A stretch of 7,059 nt of DNA, taken from positions 1 to 7,059 of the forward strand of contig CAAGJV010000061.1 of the NCBI GenBank assembly GCA_900770205.1, read 5' to 3'. Shown piece after piece: positions 1 through 5,973 of this stretch. Each line of letters opens with the position of its first letter. Position 1 is the stretch's first letter. The notes beneath the pieces are model-generated. The model did not search any database, was not told the DNA's origin, and saw only the letters and a program-made list of their open reading frames with translations. This stretch comes from Desulfovibrionaceae bacterium (GTDB taxonomy: Bacteria; Desulfobacterota; Desulfovibrionia; Desulfovibrionales; Desulfovibrionaceae). Position numbers and translations under genes: made by a program.

Positions 1-249
1 AATGAATCCCCGGAATATGTCCTTCAGTGGTGCATCTGGCTCCATTTCTGTTCCGCTGCCATCATGGCCATACTGCTGCCCGTTCACATCTACATGGCTG
101 CCCTGGCTCCCGGTGAAGCCCCTGCCCTGCGCTCCATGTTCACCGGATTTGTTCCCCTTGAACATATAAAGCACCATAATCCGCTGTGGTATCAGAAGCT
201 TATGGCTGAACAGAACACCGATTCCAGCACCGGCGCCTCTTTGTCATGA
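1..249 (+). CDS. Formate dehydrogenase gamma (cytochrome b) subunit, C-terminal part only
   Basis: The reading frame is open from base 1 to the TGA at 247-249, giving the last 82 residues of a gene that starts outside the window. One hydrophobic segment (about residues 9-33) contains the motif LPVHIYMA, whose histidine fits a heme-b ligand in the last membrane helix of this family. It is followed by MFTGFVPLEHIKHHNPLWY, which matches the FdnI/FdoI-type C-terminal pattern of a small residue plus G, a short linker, then K-x-H-H-x-P-x-W-Y. The family subunit anchors a periplasmic formate dehydrogenase in the membrane and passes electrons from the iron-sulfur subunit to quinone. The tail after residue 65 is polar and cytoplasmic-like. 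No hairpin terminator is seen between the stop and the tRNA promoter. It could instead be the cytochrome b of another oxidoreductase of the same superfamily (hydrogenase or thiosulfate reductase), but the HH-P-W-Y tail favours formate dehydrogenase. Confidence 0.72.
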   Translation, partial: NESPEYVLQWCIWLHFCSAAIMAILLPVHIYMAALAPGEAPALRSMFTGFVPLEHIKHHNPLWYQKLMAEQNTDSSTGASLS

Positions 250-274
250 TTTGAGAATAACCGCATGGAGAGTG

Positions 275-303
275 TTGACATCTTCTTCAAAACTCCATAA
301 AAA
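275..303 (+). promoter_or_regulatory. Sigma70-like promoter of the tRNA-Thr gene
   Basis: A perfect -35 box TTGACA lies at 275-280. After a 17-bp spacer comes TAAAAA at 298-303 (4 of 6 to TATAAT). CATAAA at 296-301 with a 15-bp spacer is an alternative. Either would start transcription just before the tRNA at 313. The -10 box is weak, so the exact start is uncertain. Confidence 0.55.
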
Positions 304-312
304 GAAACACAC

Positions 313-388
<76 letters not shown>

Positions 389-397
389 GTGAAATCA

Positions 398-428
398 AGC
401 CCTTACGGTAATACCGTGAGGGCTTTTT
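398..428 (+). terminator. Rho-independent terminator after tRNA-Thr
   Basis: AGCCCTTACGGT (398-409) pairs with ACCGTGAGGGCT (413-424) with one G-T wobble and a three-base loop AAT, and runs into a T tract at 424-428. It ends the tRNA transcript. On the minus strand the same hairpin is followed only by TTGATTT, so it may also act weakly as the end of the transporter operon, which stops at 543. Confidence 0.9.
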
Positions 429-542
429 CATTGATTCCAAGAGGATGCTGACAAAAAAGAATCGCTTTACTTATATTTCCACTGTAAGTAACACTTATAG
501 CAAGTTCCGCCTTCTTTTCCCGCACTCTGCGCCATATCTTCT

Positions 543-1472
543 TCATGAAGAATATTTTATTGCGTTTCTGCGTTCCAGATATCGCCCGAGAGCACTCCAA
601 AAAAGAGAGATGCCAAGGTACATGGCCGCCACAAGCATCCACAGCTCATAGGTTATGCGGGAAACTGCCATGGCCTCGAGGCTTTGAAAGGTAAGTTCCG
701 GCAGCGATACCACCGAGGCCAGAGCCGTTTCCTTAAAAACGGAAATGCACTGCCCCGTCAGCGGAGGAATCATAATCCGGCATGCCTGCGGCGCGATGAT
801 CCAGCAAAGCTGCTGTCTTTCGTTCATTCCCAGAGAGGCCGCGGCATCCCATTGCGATTTCTGCACGGCCTCCAGGGCCCCGCGCACTATTTCCGCCACA
901 TAGGCTCCCGAATACAGGCCAAGCGTAAGAACGGCCGCCGCCATGCGGTCCATCTGTCCTGGAGGGGCAAAACATACACTAAAGGCTTCCTGCATCCAGG
1001 AAGGGAGCGCCGATATCTTTGCTTCCACACAAAGAAAGGGTTCCGTAAAAAAAGAACCGGCAAAAAAATAAACAAGAAAGAGCAGAACCAGGGGCGGCGT
1101 ATTGCGCAGCACGGTAACATAAAAGGCTGCAGGCCAGGCCGCCATACCTTTCTGCCGGGCAGAAAGAGCCCCCACCAATCCTCCGGAAATCAAGGCAACC
1201 AGAAGAGACCATACCCCTAGGCGTACCGTGCTGAAAAAGCCCTGCAGAAGCATGCCGCAGCGCCACACGCCGGCATCATCACGAAAAACAACATAGGGCC
1301 ACAAAGCACTCCAGCGCCATTCATGCGGCACCGCACTCATGGAACGGAAGCAAAGCAGCGCGGCAAGCAAAAGCACAGCCGCCACCATCAAGGCGTCCCA
1401 TGCATTCATCTCCTTCCAGCTGCGGGAATGAGTATGCCCGGGAATAATGTTTAATGAAGTCTTTCTTGCCAT
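543..1472 (-). CDS. Polar amino acid ABC transporter permease (second permease of the pair)
   Basis: 309-residue inner-membrane protein of the HisM/GlnP/AapQ permease family, which forms half of the membrane channel of an amino-acid importer. Membrane segments lie at about 26-46, 83-104, 115-142, 176-196, 220-240 and 272-295. The motif VLRNTPPLVLL (121-131) is typical of the family. The EAA loop that docks on the ATPase is at 194-216, with E194, G198, A210-A211, S213 and G215 in the expected places. Between the third and fourth helices there is an insert of about 30 residues (143-175) with two cysteines, C148 and C167, absent from the partner permease. The start at 1472 overlaps the end of the binding-protein gene by 22 bp and has only a poor ribosome site. 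An internal Met22 (1409) has AAGGAG directly against it, too close to be ideal, so the N terminus is uncertain. Last gene of the block; substrate not determinable. Confidence 0.9.
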   Translation of the reverse strand: MARKTSLNIIPGHTHSRSWKEMNAWDALMVAAVLLLAALLCFRSMSAVPHEWRWSALWPYVVFRDDAGVWRCGMLLQGFFSTVRLGVWSLLVALISGGLVGALSARQKGMAAWPAAFYVTVLRNTPPLVLLFLVYFFAGSFFTEPFLCVEAKISALPSWMQEAFSVCFAPPGQMDRMAAAVLTLGLYSGAYVAEIVRGALEAVQKSQWDAAASLGMNERQQLCWIIAPQACRIMIPPLTGQCISVFKETALASVVSLPELTFQSLEAMAVSRITYELWMLVAAMYLGISLFWSALGRYLERRNAIKYSS

Positions 1473-2260
1473 GCGTCCGACTTAAACCAGTACTGACGGC
1501 GTTCCTGCAGCCAGCCTTCCTCTTCTACAAGGCGTATCCAGCTGTCGAAAACGTTAAGGGTATCGAAATCTCCCTTGGGCAGGGCAAAGGCTACAGGCTG
1601 CATGGCCAGCCCCGTTTCAAATTTCTGTTCAAGAATATCGCTATGCTTCAGCGTTTCCATGGCAGGGAGCGGCGCGCTGGAAACAAAGGCATGCGCCCGC
1701 CCGGAAAGCACTTCCTCAACGGCAGGAGCTTCGTCGTTGAACATGCGGAGCGTGGCGCTGGGGAAAAGCTTTGCGGCCGCAGCGGCAGCGGTGGTTCCCG
1801 TGCGCACGGCAATAACAATATCCTTTCTGTTCAAGTCCTCACGTGCGGCAATATGCTTGCATTTCGCCTTGTTCAGGGTCATATCAACATACGCATGGTC
1901 GTAAGGAATGGAAAAATTGACCGAAAGCATGCGCTGCGGCGTTATGCTCATGCTGCCGATGATAACATCGAACTTGCCGGAGAGCAGCGCGGGGATGATC
2001 CCGTCCCAGTTGGTAGGCACAAGCTGTATCTTCACGCCGAGGTCTTTAGCCAGCCTTTCGGCAACGTCTATCTCAAAGCCTATGTACTTTCCGTTCTTAT
2101 CCTGCATGGCCCACGGCACGAAAGAGGAAAACCCCACCCTCATCGTTCCCCGCTGCACTATCTTTTCCATGGTAGATTCCCGGGGGGCGGCACTGCCATA
2201 AGAAGCCATGCCAAATAAAAGCCCCATTGCCAGAAACAACAACAGAATAAACCGCTTCAT
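1451..2260 (-). CDS. Periplasmic amino-acid-binding protein, solute-binding family 3
   Basis: 269-residue secreted binding protein. An N-terminal signal peptide has KR at 2-3, a hydrophobic core at about 4-19 and likely cleavage near 24-25. The mature part shows the family-3 signature GFEIDVAERLAKDL (61-74), the WDGIIPALLSGKFDVI stretch (85-100), and SITPQR followed by FSIPY (105-120), where R110 matches the arginine that holds the ligand carboxylate. VRTGTTAAA (152-160) is the lobe-2 entry. The family normally has an Asp in the AFVxD motif that contacts the ligand amino group; here the stretch reads AFVSSAPL (191-198), with Ser195 in its place. The start is well supported: AAGGAG at 2266-2271, five bases upstream, and a 4-bp ATGA overlap with the preceding permease, which suggests translational coupling. 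It delivers its ligand to the two flanking permeases. An amino acid or a close derivative is likely, but the specificity is open. Confidence 0.92.
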   Translation of the reverse strand: MKRFILLLFLAMGLLFGMASYGSAAPRESTMEKIVQRGTMRVGFSSFVPWAMQDKNGKYIGFEIDVAERLAKDLGVKIQLVPTNWDGIIPALLSGKFDVIIGSMSITPQRMLSVNFSIPYDHAYVDMTLNKAKCKHIAAREDLNRKDIVIAVRTGTTAAAAAAKLFPSATLRMFNDEAPAVEEVLSGRAHAFVSSAPLPAMETLKHSDILEQKFETGLAMQPVAFALPKGDFDTLNVFDSWIRLVEEEGWLQERRQYWFKSDAWQERLH

Positions 2261-3057
2261 ACTCTCTCCTTTCTTTCAAAGAAACGGGCTGGAATGCTCA
2301 CCAGCGTGGTAAGAACAAGGTAAATCGCCGCCGCCAGTATCCAGAGTTCAAAACTGAGGAAGGTATCCGTGATGAGCACTCGTGTTTTCATGGTCAGATC
2401 TGCCACGGCAATGGCGCTCACAAGGGAAGTATCCTTGATAAGCGATACCGTCTGCCCAACTAAAGCCGGCAAAATCATGCGCACAGCCTGTGGAATAACA
2501 ACAAGCCTTGCGGCCATGCCCACAGGCATTCCCAGGCTCAGTGCCGCTTCCCATTGCGACCGGGGAACATGAATAGCCCCTGCCCGAAAGATTTCCGCGA
2601 TATAACTTCCTTCAAAAGAACCCAGCACCAGCACAGCAGTTTCAAACGGCCCTATGTTCAAAAGCGGGGCTAGCGCAAAATAGGCGGCAAGCATCTGCAT
2701 AAGCAAAGGCGTATTGCGCAGAATGCCTACAGACAGTGCGGAAATCGCCCTTGCCGCCGGGGAAGAGCAAAGGCGCATGGCCGCCATTACCGCTCCAAAA
2801 ACAAGAGCCAGGGCAAGGCTTGCCAGAACAAGCCGGAGTGTCACGCCGAAGGCCTCGACAAGAACTCCCGGGGTGAATACCCCATCTTCCCATATCCCCA
2901 CATATCTCCATACACGATACCATTGCCACCTGTACTGCTCAGAGGCGGCATCTGCCACCCAGAAACAGAAGCCGGCCATGAGGGAAAGCAGAAAAAGCGG
3001 CCGCCAAAGAGACCTGAACCTTTTTCTTCGGGCAAGAACAACACAGGTATCCGGCAT
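2257..3057 (-). CDS. Polar amino acid ABC transporter permease (first permease of the pair)
   Basis: 266-residue inner-membrane protein of the HisQ/GlnP family. Helices are at about 20-37, 72-95, 104-130, 138-152, 181-202 and 236-255. The periplasmic stretch after helix 1 (YRWQWYRVWRYVG, 42-54) resembles the aromatic-rich loop of the AapQ/GltJ branch, as does HEWRWSALWPYV in the partner permease. The conserved LRNTPLLMQ (113-121) is present, and the EAA loop for ATPase docking is at 155-177. Unlike its partner it has no insert between helices 3 and 4, so the two permeases are diverged rather than recent copies. The start at 3057 is preceded by GGTGGAG about ten bases upstream and lies 16 bp after the lipoprotein stop. 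Its own stop overlaps the binding-protein start by 4 bp (ATGA). The two permeases probably form a heterodimer. No ATPase gene is adjacent. Confidence 0.92.
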   Translation of the reverse strand: MPDTCVVLARRKRFRSLWRPLFLLSLMAGFCFWVADAASEQYRWQWYRVWRYVGIWEDGVFTPGVLVEAFGVTLRLVLASLALALVFGAVMAAMRLCSSPAARAISALSVGILRNTPLLMQMLAAYFALAPLLNIGPFETAVLVLGSFEGSYIAEIFRAGAIHVPRSQWEAALSLGMPVGMAARLVVIPQAVRMILPALVGQTVSLIKDTSLVSAIAVADLTMKTRVLITDTFLSFELWILAAAIYLVLTTLVSIPARFFERKERV

Positions 3058-3073
3058 AACGTACGTTCTCCAC

Positions 3074-3787
3074 CTATTGCTGCAGGGAAGTTTTTCTCAG
3101 GGAAGAACTTTCCTCCATTTTCCTCTGCATGGCGCGCTTGTCTGGAGACTGCGTCATAACCGACTGCCCCTGCATGAATTCCATAACATTGCTTTCTGCA
3201 AGCTCCCCTTGCGAAGCATCAGCTGCCACGGTTATCCGGCTGTATACATGGTCCCGCACCATAAGCACATACGGTTCCCACACGGGCTTCTTCCTGTCGG
3301 TGACAACCAGATAATATTCCCTGAAGCGCTGAGGAGTATCGGTATACCAGGCTTTGCACAGCACAAGCCAGTCGTCAGCGCCGTCGTTGTTCCAGTCTGT
3401 TACGGCAACAAGCTGCAGAAGCACGCTCTGCACCCCCTGTTCCATAACAGCTTTTCCGGAAGTTATGCGTATTTTCGCATCCCGCGTCAGCATGCTCCTG
3501 AATGTAGAAGGAATTTTTGTTCTGGCGCCGGGAAAGCGGAACGCTGGAGAAAGCCTGTCCACCAGAAGCCTGCCCGCATCGGCAGGGGGAGAAAAAAAGA
3601 AGGAGGAGTACCAGTCCCCCTGGCTGTCTACCATATTCTTTTTCAGCATGACCGGGCGCATGGCTCTGGACATGGCCACGAACTGCCCGCCATCCACCAC
3701 ATCAACAAGCCGGCAATTCATGGGCGCACACCCGGAAAGGATAAAGAGAAAGACAAGCACCGCCGGCCATGCACAAAAATTTTTCAT
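3074..3787 (-). CDS. Uncharacterised lipoprotein with an EF-hand-like DxNxDG loop
   Basis: 237-residue protein that I do not recognise as a named family. The N terminus is a lipoprotein signal: Lys2, a hydrophobic core from about 8 to 17, then the lipobox LSGC with the lipidated Cys at 20. The residue after it is Ala, which does not suggest inner-membrane retention. I chose the start at 3787 because AAGGTGAG (3792-3799) sits just upstream and because it places the lipobox correctly; the frame remains open to 3844, but a start there would add 19 residues before the signal peptide. The body is mixed polar sequence. A short segment DWNNDGADDW (131-140) looks like a calcium-binding DxNxDG loop, as in FG-GAP or dockerin-like repeats, but only one copy is present. 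The C-terminal 35 residues are charged and probably disordered. It lies 16 bp upstream of the amino-acid permease, so it is probably co-transcribed with it. A role as an accessory of the importer is only a guess from position. Confidence 0.85.
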   Translation of the reverse strand: MKNFCAWPAVLVFLFILSGCAPMNCRLVDVVDGGQFVAMSRAMRPVMLKKNMVDSQGDWYSSFFFSPPADAGRLLVDRLSPAFRFPGARTKIPSTFRSMLTRDAKIRITSGKAVMEQGVQSVLLQLVAVTDWNNDGADDWLVLCKAWYTDTPQRFREYYLVVTDRKKPVWEPYVLMVRDHVYSRITVAADASQGELAESNVMEFMQGQSVMTQSPDKRAMQRKMEESSSLRKTSLQQ

Positions 3788-3791
3788 GAAT

Positions 3792-3799
3792 CTCACCTT
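3792..3799 (-). promoter_or_regulatory. Ribosome binding site fixing the lipoprotein start
   Basis: Read on the minus strand this is AAGGTGAG, four bases before the ATG at 3787. It supports the short form of the protein with a correctly placed lipobox over the in-frame upstream ATG at 3844. Confidence 0.75.
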
Positions 3800-3844
3800 A
3801 TACCGCAAAGGTACGGCATTCTCCCACCGCAATCCTGCCGCCAT

Positions 3845-4516
3845 TCACGCCTTCACATTCTCACTGGAAACATTCTTCACGCCGTTTTTCGGACAAAGTT
3901 CATCAAATTCGCAACTCTCGCAGGATGGGCTTCGCGCCTGGCAGACATCACGCCCAAACCACACAAGGCGGTGGTTGACATCCCCCCATTCTTCTTGGGG
4001 AAAAAGCTTCAGCAGGTCTTTTTCCACCTTAACAGGGTCGGTATTTTTTGTCAGGCCAAGCCGGAACGAAAGACGTTTCACATGCGTATCGACAGCAAGC
4101 CCCTCATTGATGCCGAAGCCGCCCCATAGCACCACGTTGGCCGTCTTTCTTGCTACTCCCGGCAGGGTAATGAGTTCCTCCATGGTGGAAGGAACCTCTC
4201 CGCCAAAAACTTCCGCCACCCTTTTCGCCGCTCCCAGAAGGTTTCTTGCCTTGCTGTGATAAAAGCCGGTCGGCCGTATCACACTTTCAAGCTCTTCCTG
4301 CGTAGCATTTGCCAGCGCTGCAGGGCCTGGCCAGCGCTGGAACAATCCGGGCGTAATGGTGTTCACTCTCGCATCCGTACACTGCGCGGCAAGCACAGTA
4401 GCCACCAGAAGCTCCCATGGATTCTTATGGAGAAGCATGGTTTCCGGCACGGGATACCGCTTCTTTAAAAGAGAAAGTATCGTCATGGCACGTTTTTTCT
4501 TTTCTGAAACTCGCAT
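3845..4516 (-). CDS. nth: Endonuclease III, base-excision-repair DNA glycosylase/AP lyase
   Basis: 223-residue cytoplasmic enzyme that removes oxidised pyrimidines from DNA and cuts the abasic site by beta-elimination. The length is close to the usual 210-220. The helix-hairpin-helix motif is LPGVARKTANVVL (118-130) with catalytic Lys124. The catalytic aspartate is Asp143 in AVDTHVKRLSFRLGL. The four-cysteine iron-sulfur motif is complete: C192, C199, C202 and C208, spaced C-x6-C-x2-C-x5-C. The N-terminal part has the conserved NPWELLVATVLAAQCTD (32-48). The start at 4516 is chosen because GGAGG lies seven bases upstream and because homologues begin here; an in-frame ATG at 4648 would add 44 residues unlike the family. 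The stop is 57 bp before the lipoprotein start with no terminator between, so readthrough into the transporter block is plausible. The gene is divergent from the kinase gene at 4812. Confidence 0.97.
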   Translation of the reverse strand: MRVSEKKKRAMTILSLLKKRYPVPETMLLHKNPWELLVATVLAAQCTDARVNTITPGLFQRWPGPAALANATQEELESVIRPTGFYHSKARNLLGAAKRVAEVFGGEVPSTMEELITLPGVARKTANVVLWGGFGINEGLAVDTHVKRLSFRLGLTKNTDPVKVEKDLLKLFPQEEWGDVNHRLVWFGRDVCQARSPSCESCEFDELCPKNGVKNVSSENVKA

Positions 4517-4523
4517 CGGATCG

Positions 4524-4528
4524 CCTCC
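4524..4528 (-). promoter_or_regulatory. Ribosome binding site fixing the nth start
   Basis: GGAGG on the minus strand, seven bases before the ATG at 4516. It decides against the longer in-frame start at 4648. Confidence 0.85.
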
Positions 4529-4636
4529 GGGCAACAGGCACAGGCTGCGGCCATGCTTTCCCATAAAACATGAAAAACCAGTATGATATGTCAGCCCATG
4601 TTTTCTCGGATTTTTGCCGATATTCCCCCTTTTGCT

Positions 4637-4661
4637 CTGGAAAAGCAATTATTATTTCCAG
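4637..4661. repeat. Imperfect regulatory-size inverted repeat
   Basis: CTGGAAA (4637-4643) and its exact reverse complement TTTCCAG (4655-4661) are separated by 11 bp of AT-rich sequence. It lies 7 bp to the left of the 22-bp palindrome. It could be a second operator or chance. It has no T tract and is not placed like a terminator. Confidence 0.4.
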
Positions 4662-4668
4662 CGCAGTA

Positions 4669-4690
4669 AATGATTCGATATCGAATCATT
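4669..4690. promoter_or_regulatory. Perfect 22-bp palindrome, candidate operator
   Basis: The left half AATGATTCGAT is followed directly by its exact reverse complement, with the centre between 4679 and 4680; pairing breaks on both sides (A4668 against A4691). There is no loop and no following T tract, so a transcription terminator is unlikely. A dimeric regulator site is the natural reading. It lies between two divergent genes, 122 bp before the kinase start and 153 bp before the nth start, so it could serve either. The regulator is unknown. Confidence 0.65.
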
Positions 4691-4739
4691 AGCAAAAAAC
4701 ATCTCTCTGTCAAGAGAATGGAAAGAAGAAAAGGGGCCC

Positions 4740-4768
4740 TTGTCAAACACCTTCCCGCCAGTTACCAT
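4740..4768 (+). promoter_or_regulatory. Candidate sigma70 promoter of the PfkB kinase gene
   Basis: TTGTCA (4740-4745, 5 of 6 to TTGACA), a 17-bp spacer and TACCAT (4763-4768, 4 of 6). Transcription would start near 4775, leaving a leader of about 37 nt with GGAG at 4801-4804. The palindrome would then sit about 85-105 bp upstream of the transcription start, a position more usual for an activator than a repressor. Confidence 0.4.
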
Positions 4769-4800
4769 GCCTGCCGTTGCATCCCACCGAAATTTTTCAT

Positions 4801-4804
4801 GGAG
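4801..4804 (+). promoter_or_regulatory. Ribosome binding site fixing the kinase start
   Basis: GGAG lies seven bases before the ATG at 4812, and only one base before the in-frame ATG at 4806. This favours 4812, where the protein begins MIHISGSLAFD as expected for a PfkB kinase. Confidence 0.75.
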
Positions 4805-4811
4805 AATGACT

Positions 4812-5756
4812 ATGATCCATATTTCCGGCTCCCTTGCCTTCGACCGCATCATGACTTTTCCCGGCCAGTTTGAAGACCATATCCTCCCAGAAAAACTGCA
4901 CTTTCTCAATGTTTCCTTCCCCATAGACCGCCTTGAAGAAAAAATGGGAGGGACAGCCGGAAACATAGCCTATTCTCTTGCCCTGCTTGGGGAACGTTCG
5001 GCCATATACGGCACTGTCGGCAAAGATTTTTCCGGCTACGGCAGGCATCTTGCCTCCATGGGAATCGACCTTGGCGGTGTCATCGCCGATGAGAACGATT
5101 TTACCGCCTGCTGCTATATTATGACAGATAAAAAAAGCAACCAGATAAATGCCTTTTCTCCTTCGGCCATGAAGTCTCCCTCCTTCCCGGCAAGAAAACC
5201 CGAACTTCATGAGGGAGACTGGGGAATCGTTGCTCCGGGAAATGTCGATGACATGGTCAATCTTCCGGCCTTTTACAGAGAAGCCGGCATTCCCTATATT
5301 TTTGACCCGGGCCAGCAGATAACCGTTCTTGAAAAAGAGCAGCTTATCTCCGCGCTCACCGGAGCCCATGTTCTCATCGGCAACGACTACGAGATAGAAC
5401 GGATAGAAAAAATAACGGGACTGAGCCGGGAATCCCTGCTTGAACGCGTGGAATTTCTCATCGTCACCTTTGGGGGAAAAGGCTCTGCACTCCTTCGCAA
5501 GGGCACGAATCCCTATGAAATCCCTGCTATAGCCGTAGATACGGTCTCCGATCCTACAGGCGCCGGAGATGCCTACCGTTCCGGTCTGCTCAAAGGGCTG
5601 CACAGCGGCATGGGCATGGCATTTTCCGCCCGCCTCGGCACTGTGGCCGCAAGCTTCTGCGTAGAACAGTACGGGACGCAGCTGCACCGCTTCACGAGAG
5701 AAGAATTTCAGGCTCGTTACGAAAAAGCGTTTGGCCCCATGCCTGTTCTTAAATAA
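4812..5756 (+). CDS. PfkB-family carbohydrate/nucleoside kinase, adenosine-kinase-like
   Basis: 314-residue cytoplasmic kinase of the ribokinase/PfkB fold, the usual length. The N-terminal strand is MIHISGSLAFDRIM, with Asp11 at the sugar-binding position. The first PfkB signature is around GGTAGNIAYSLALLG (46-60). The Mg/phosphate NxxE motif is NDYE (191-194). The second signature DPTGAGDAYRSG (247-258) carries the anion hole GAG and the catalytic base Asp253. Residues 12-44 hold a lid-like insert. The combination of an N-terminal SGSLAFDRIM, a GGTAGN motif and an aromatic DAYRSG is what I associate with the bacterial adenosine/nucleoside-kinase-like branch, so phosphorylation of adenosine or a related nucleoside is the best guess; ribose, fructose or another sugar cannot be excluded. 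It is a single-gene unit: divergent from nth, with a strong hairpin terminator from 5778. The start was chosen from the GGAG site at 4801. Confidence 0.88.
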   Translation: MIHISGSLAFDRIMTFPGQFEDHILPEKLHFLNVSFPIDRLEEKMGGTAGNIAYSLALLGERSAIYGTVGKDFSGYGRHLASMGIDLGGVIADENDFTACCYIMTDKKSNQINAFSPSAMKSPSFPARKPELHEGDWGIVAPGNVDDMVNLPAFYREAGIPYIFDPGQQITVLEKEQLISALTGAHVLIGNDYEIERIEKITGLSRESLLERVEFLIVTFGGKGSALLRKGTNPYEIPAIAVDTVSDPTGAGDAYRSGLLKGLHSGMGMAFSARLGTVAASFCVEQYGTQLHRFTREEFQARYEKAFGPMPVLK

Positions 5757-5777
5757 GCTGTTCCAAAACAACATACG

Positions 5778-5838
5778 CAAGTCTCCGTATGCTTTCTCCC
5801 TCATGCGGCAGCATACAGAGACTTGTTCTTTTTCTGTT
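5778..5838 (+). terminator. Rho-independent terminator of the kinase gene
   Basis: CAAGTCTCCGTATGCT (5778-5793) pairs with AGCATACAGAGACTTG (5810-5825), giving 15 of 16 pairs with one C-A mismatch, around a 16-nt loop. The T-rich run TTCTTTTTCTGTT follows. It begins 21 bp after the kinase stop. Confidence 0.85.
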
Positions 5839-5973
5839 TTATCATCAAAATATCTGTTATATTTCCCTCTCCATTTCTCTCTTCAGAAAAAATCTTCCTC
5901 TCTTTTCTTACCCTGCCCATTTAATGATATTTTCTCTTCTTTTGCTAAAAAAACACTTTTTTCTTACAGGTAT

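Larger units (their letters stand above)
4517..4811. other. Divergent intergenic region between nth and the kinase gene
   Basis: This 295-bp stretch has no convincing gene; the reading frames crossing it lack ribosome sites and family character. It holds the ribosome site of nth at its left end and that of the kinase at its right end, an inverted repeat at 4637-4661, the perfect palindrome at 4669-4690 and a candidate kinase promoter at 4740-4768. I found no convincing sigma70 promoter for nth. Confidence 0.7.

Noticed and set aside
403..651. Short open frames on both strands between the tRNA terminator and the last permease
   Set aside because: They overlap the terminator or the permease end and have no coding character.
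1454..2218. 254-codon open frame on + opposite the binding-protein gene
   Set aside because: It almost exactly mirrors a family-3 binding protein that has a signal peptide and motifs on the other strand.
2714..4129. Long 471-codon open frame on + opposite the permease, lipoprotein and nth genes
   Set aside because: It runs antisense to three well-supported genes, has no ribosome site, is rich in His, Arg and Pro as expected of an antisense frame, and shows no domain.
3354..4259. 301-codon open frame on + opposite the lipoprotein and nth
   Set aside because: Antisense shadow of genes with clear motifs; Ser/Thr-rich low-information translation with no family signature.
4669..4690. Palindrome as a terminator of a leftward or rightward transcript
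   Set aside because: No loop, low GC content, no T tract following on either strand, and no gene ending next to it.
4652..4966. 104-codon open frame on - across the palindrome and the kinase start
   Set aside because: No ribosome site, no recognisable protein, and it overlaps the kinase N terminus antisense.
4797..5804. 335-codon open frame on - opposite the PfkB kinase
   Set aside because: Antisense to a kinase with complete catalytic motifs; no ribosome site, and it would run through the kinase terminator.
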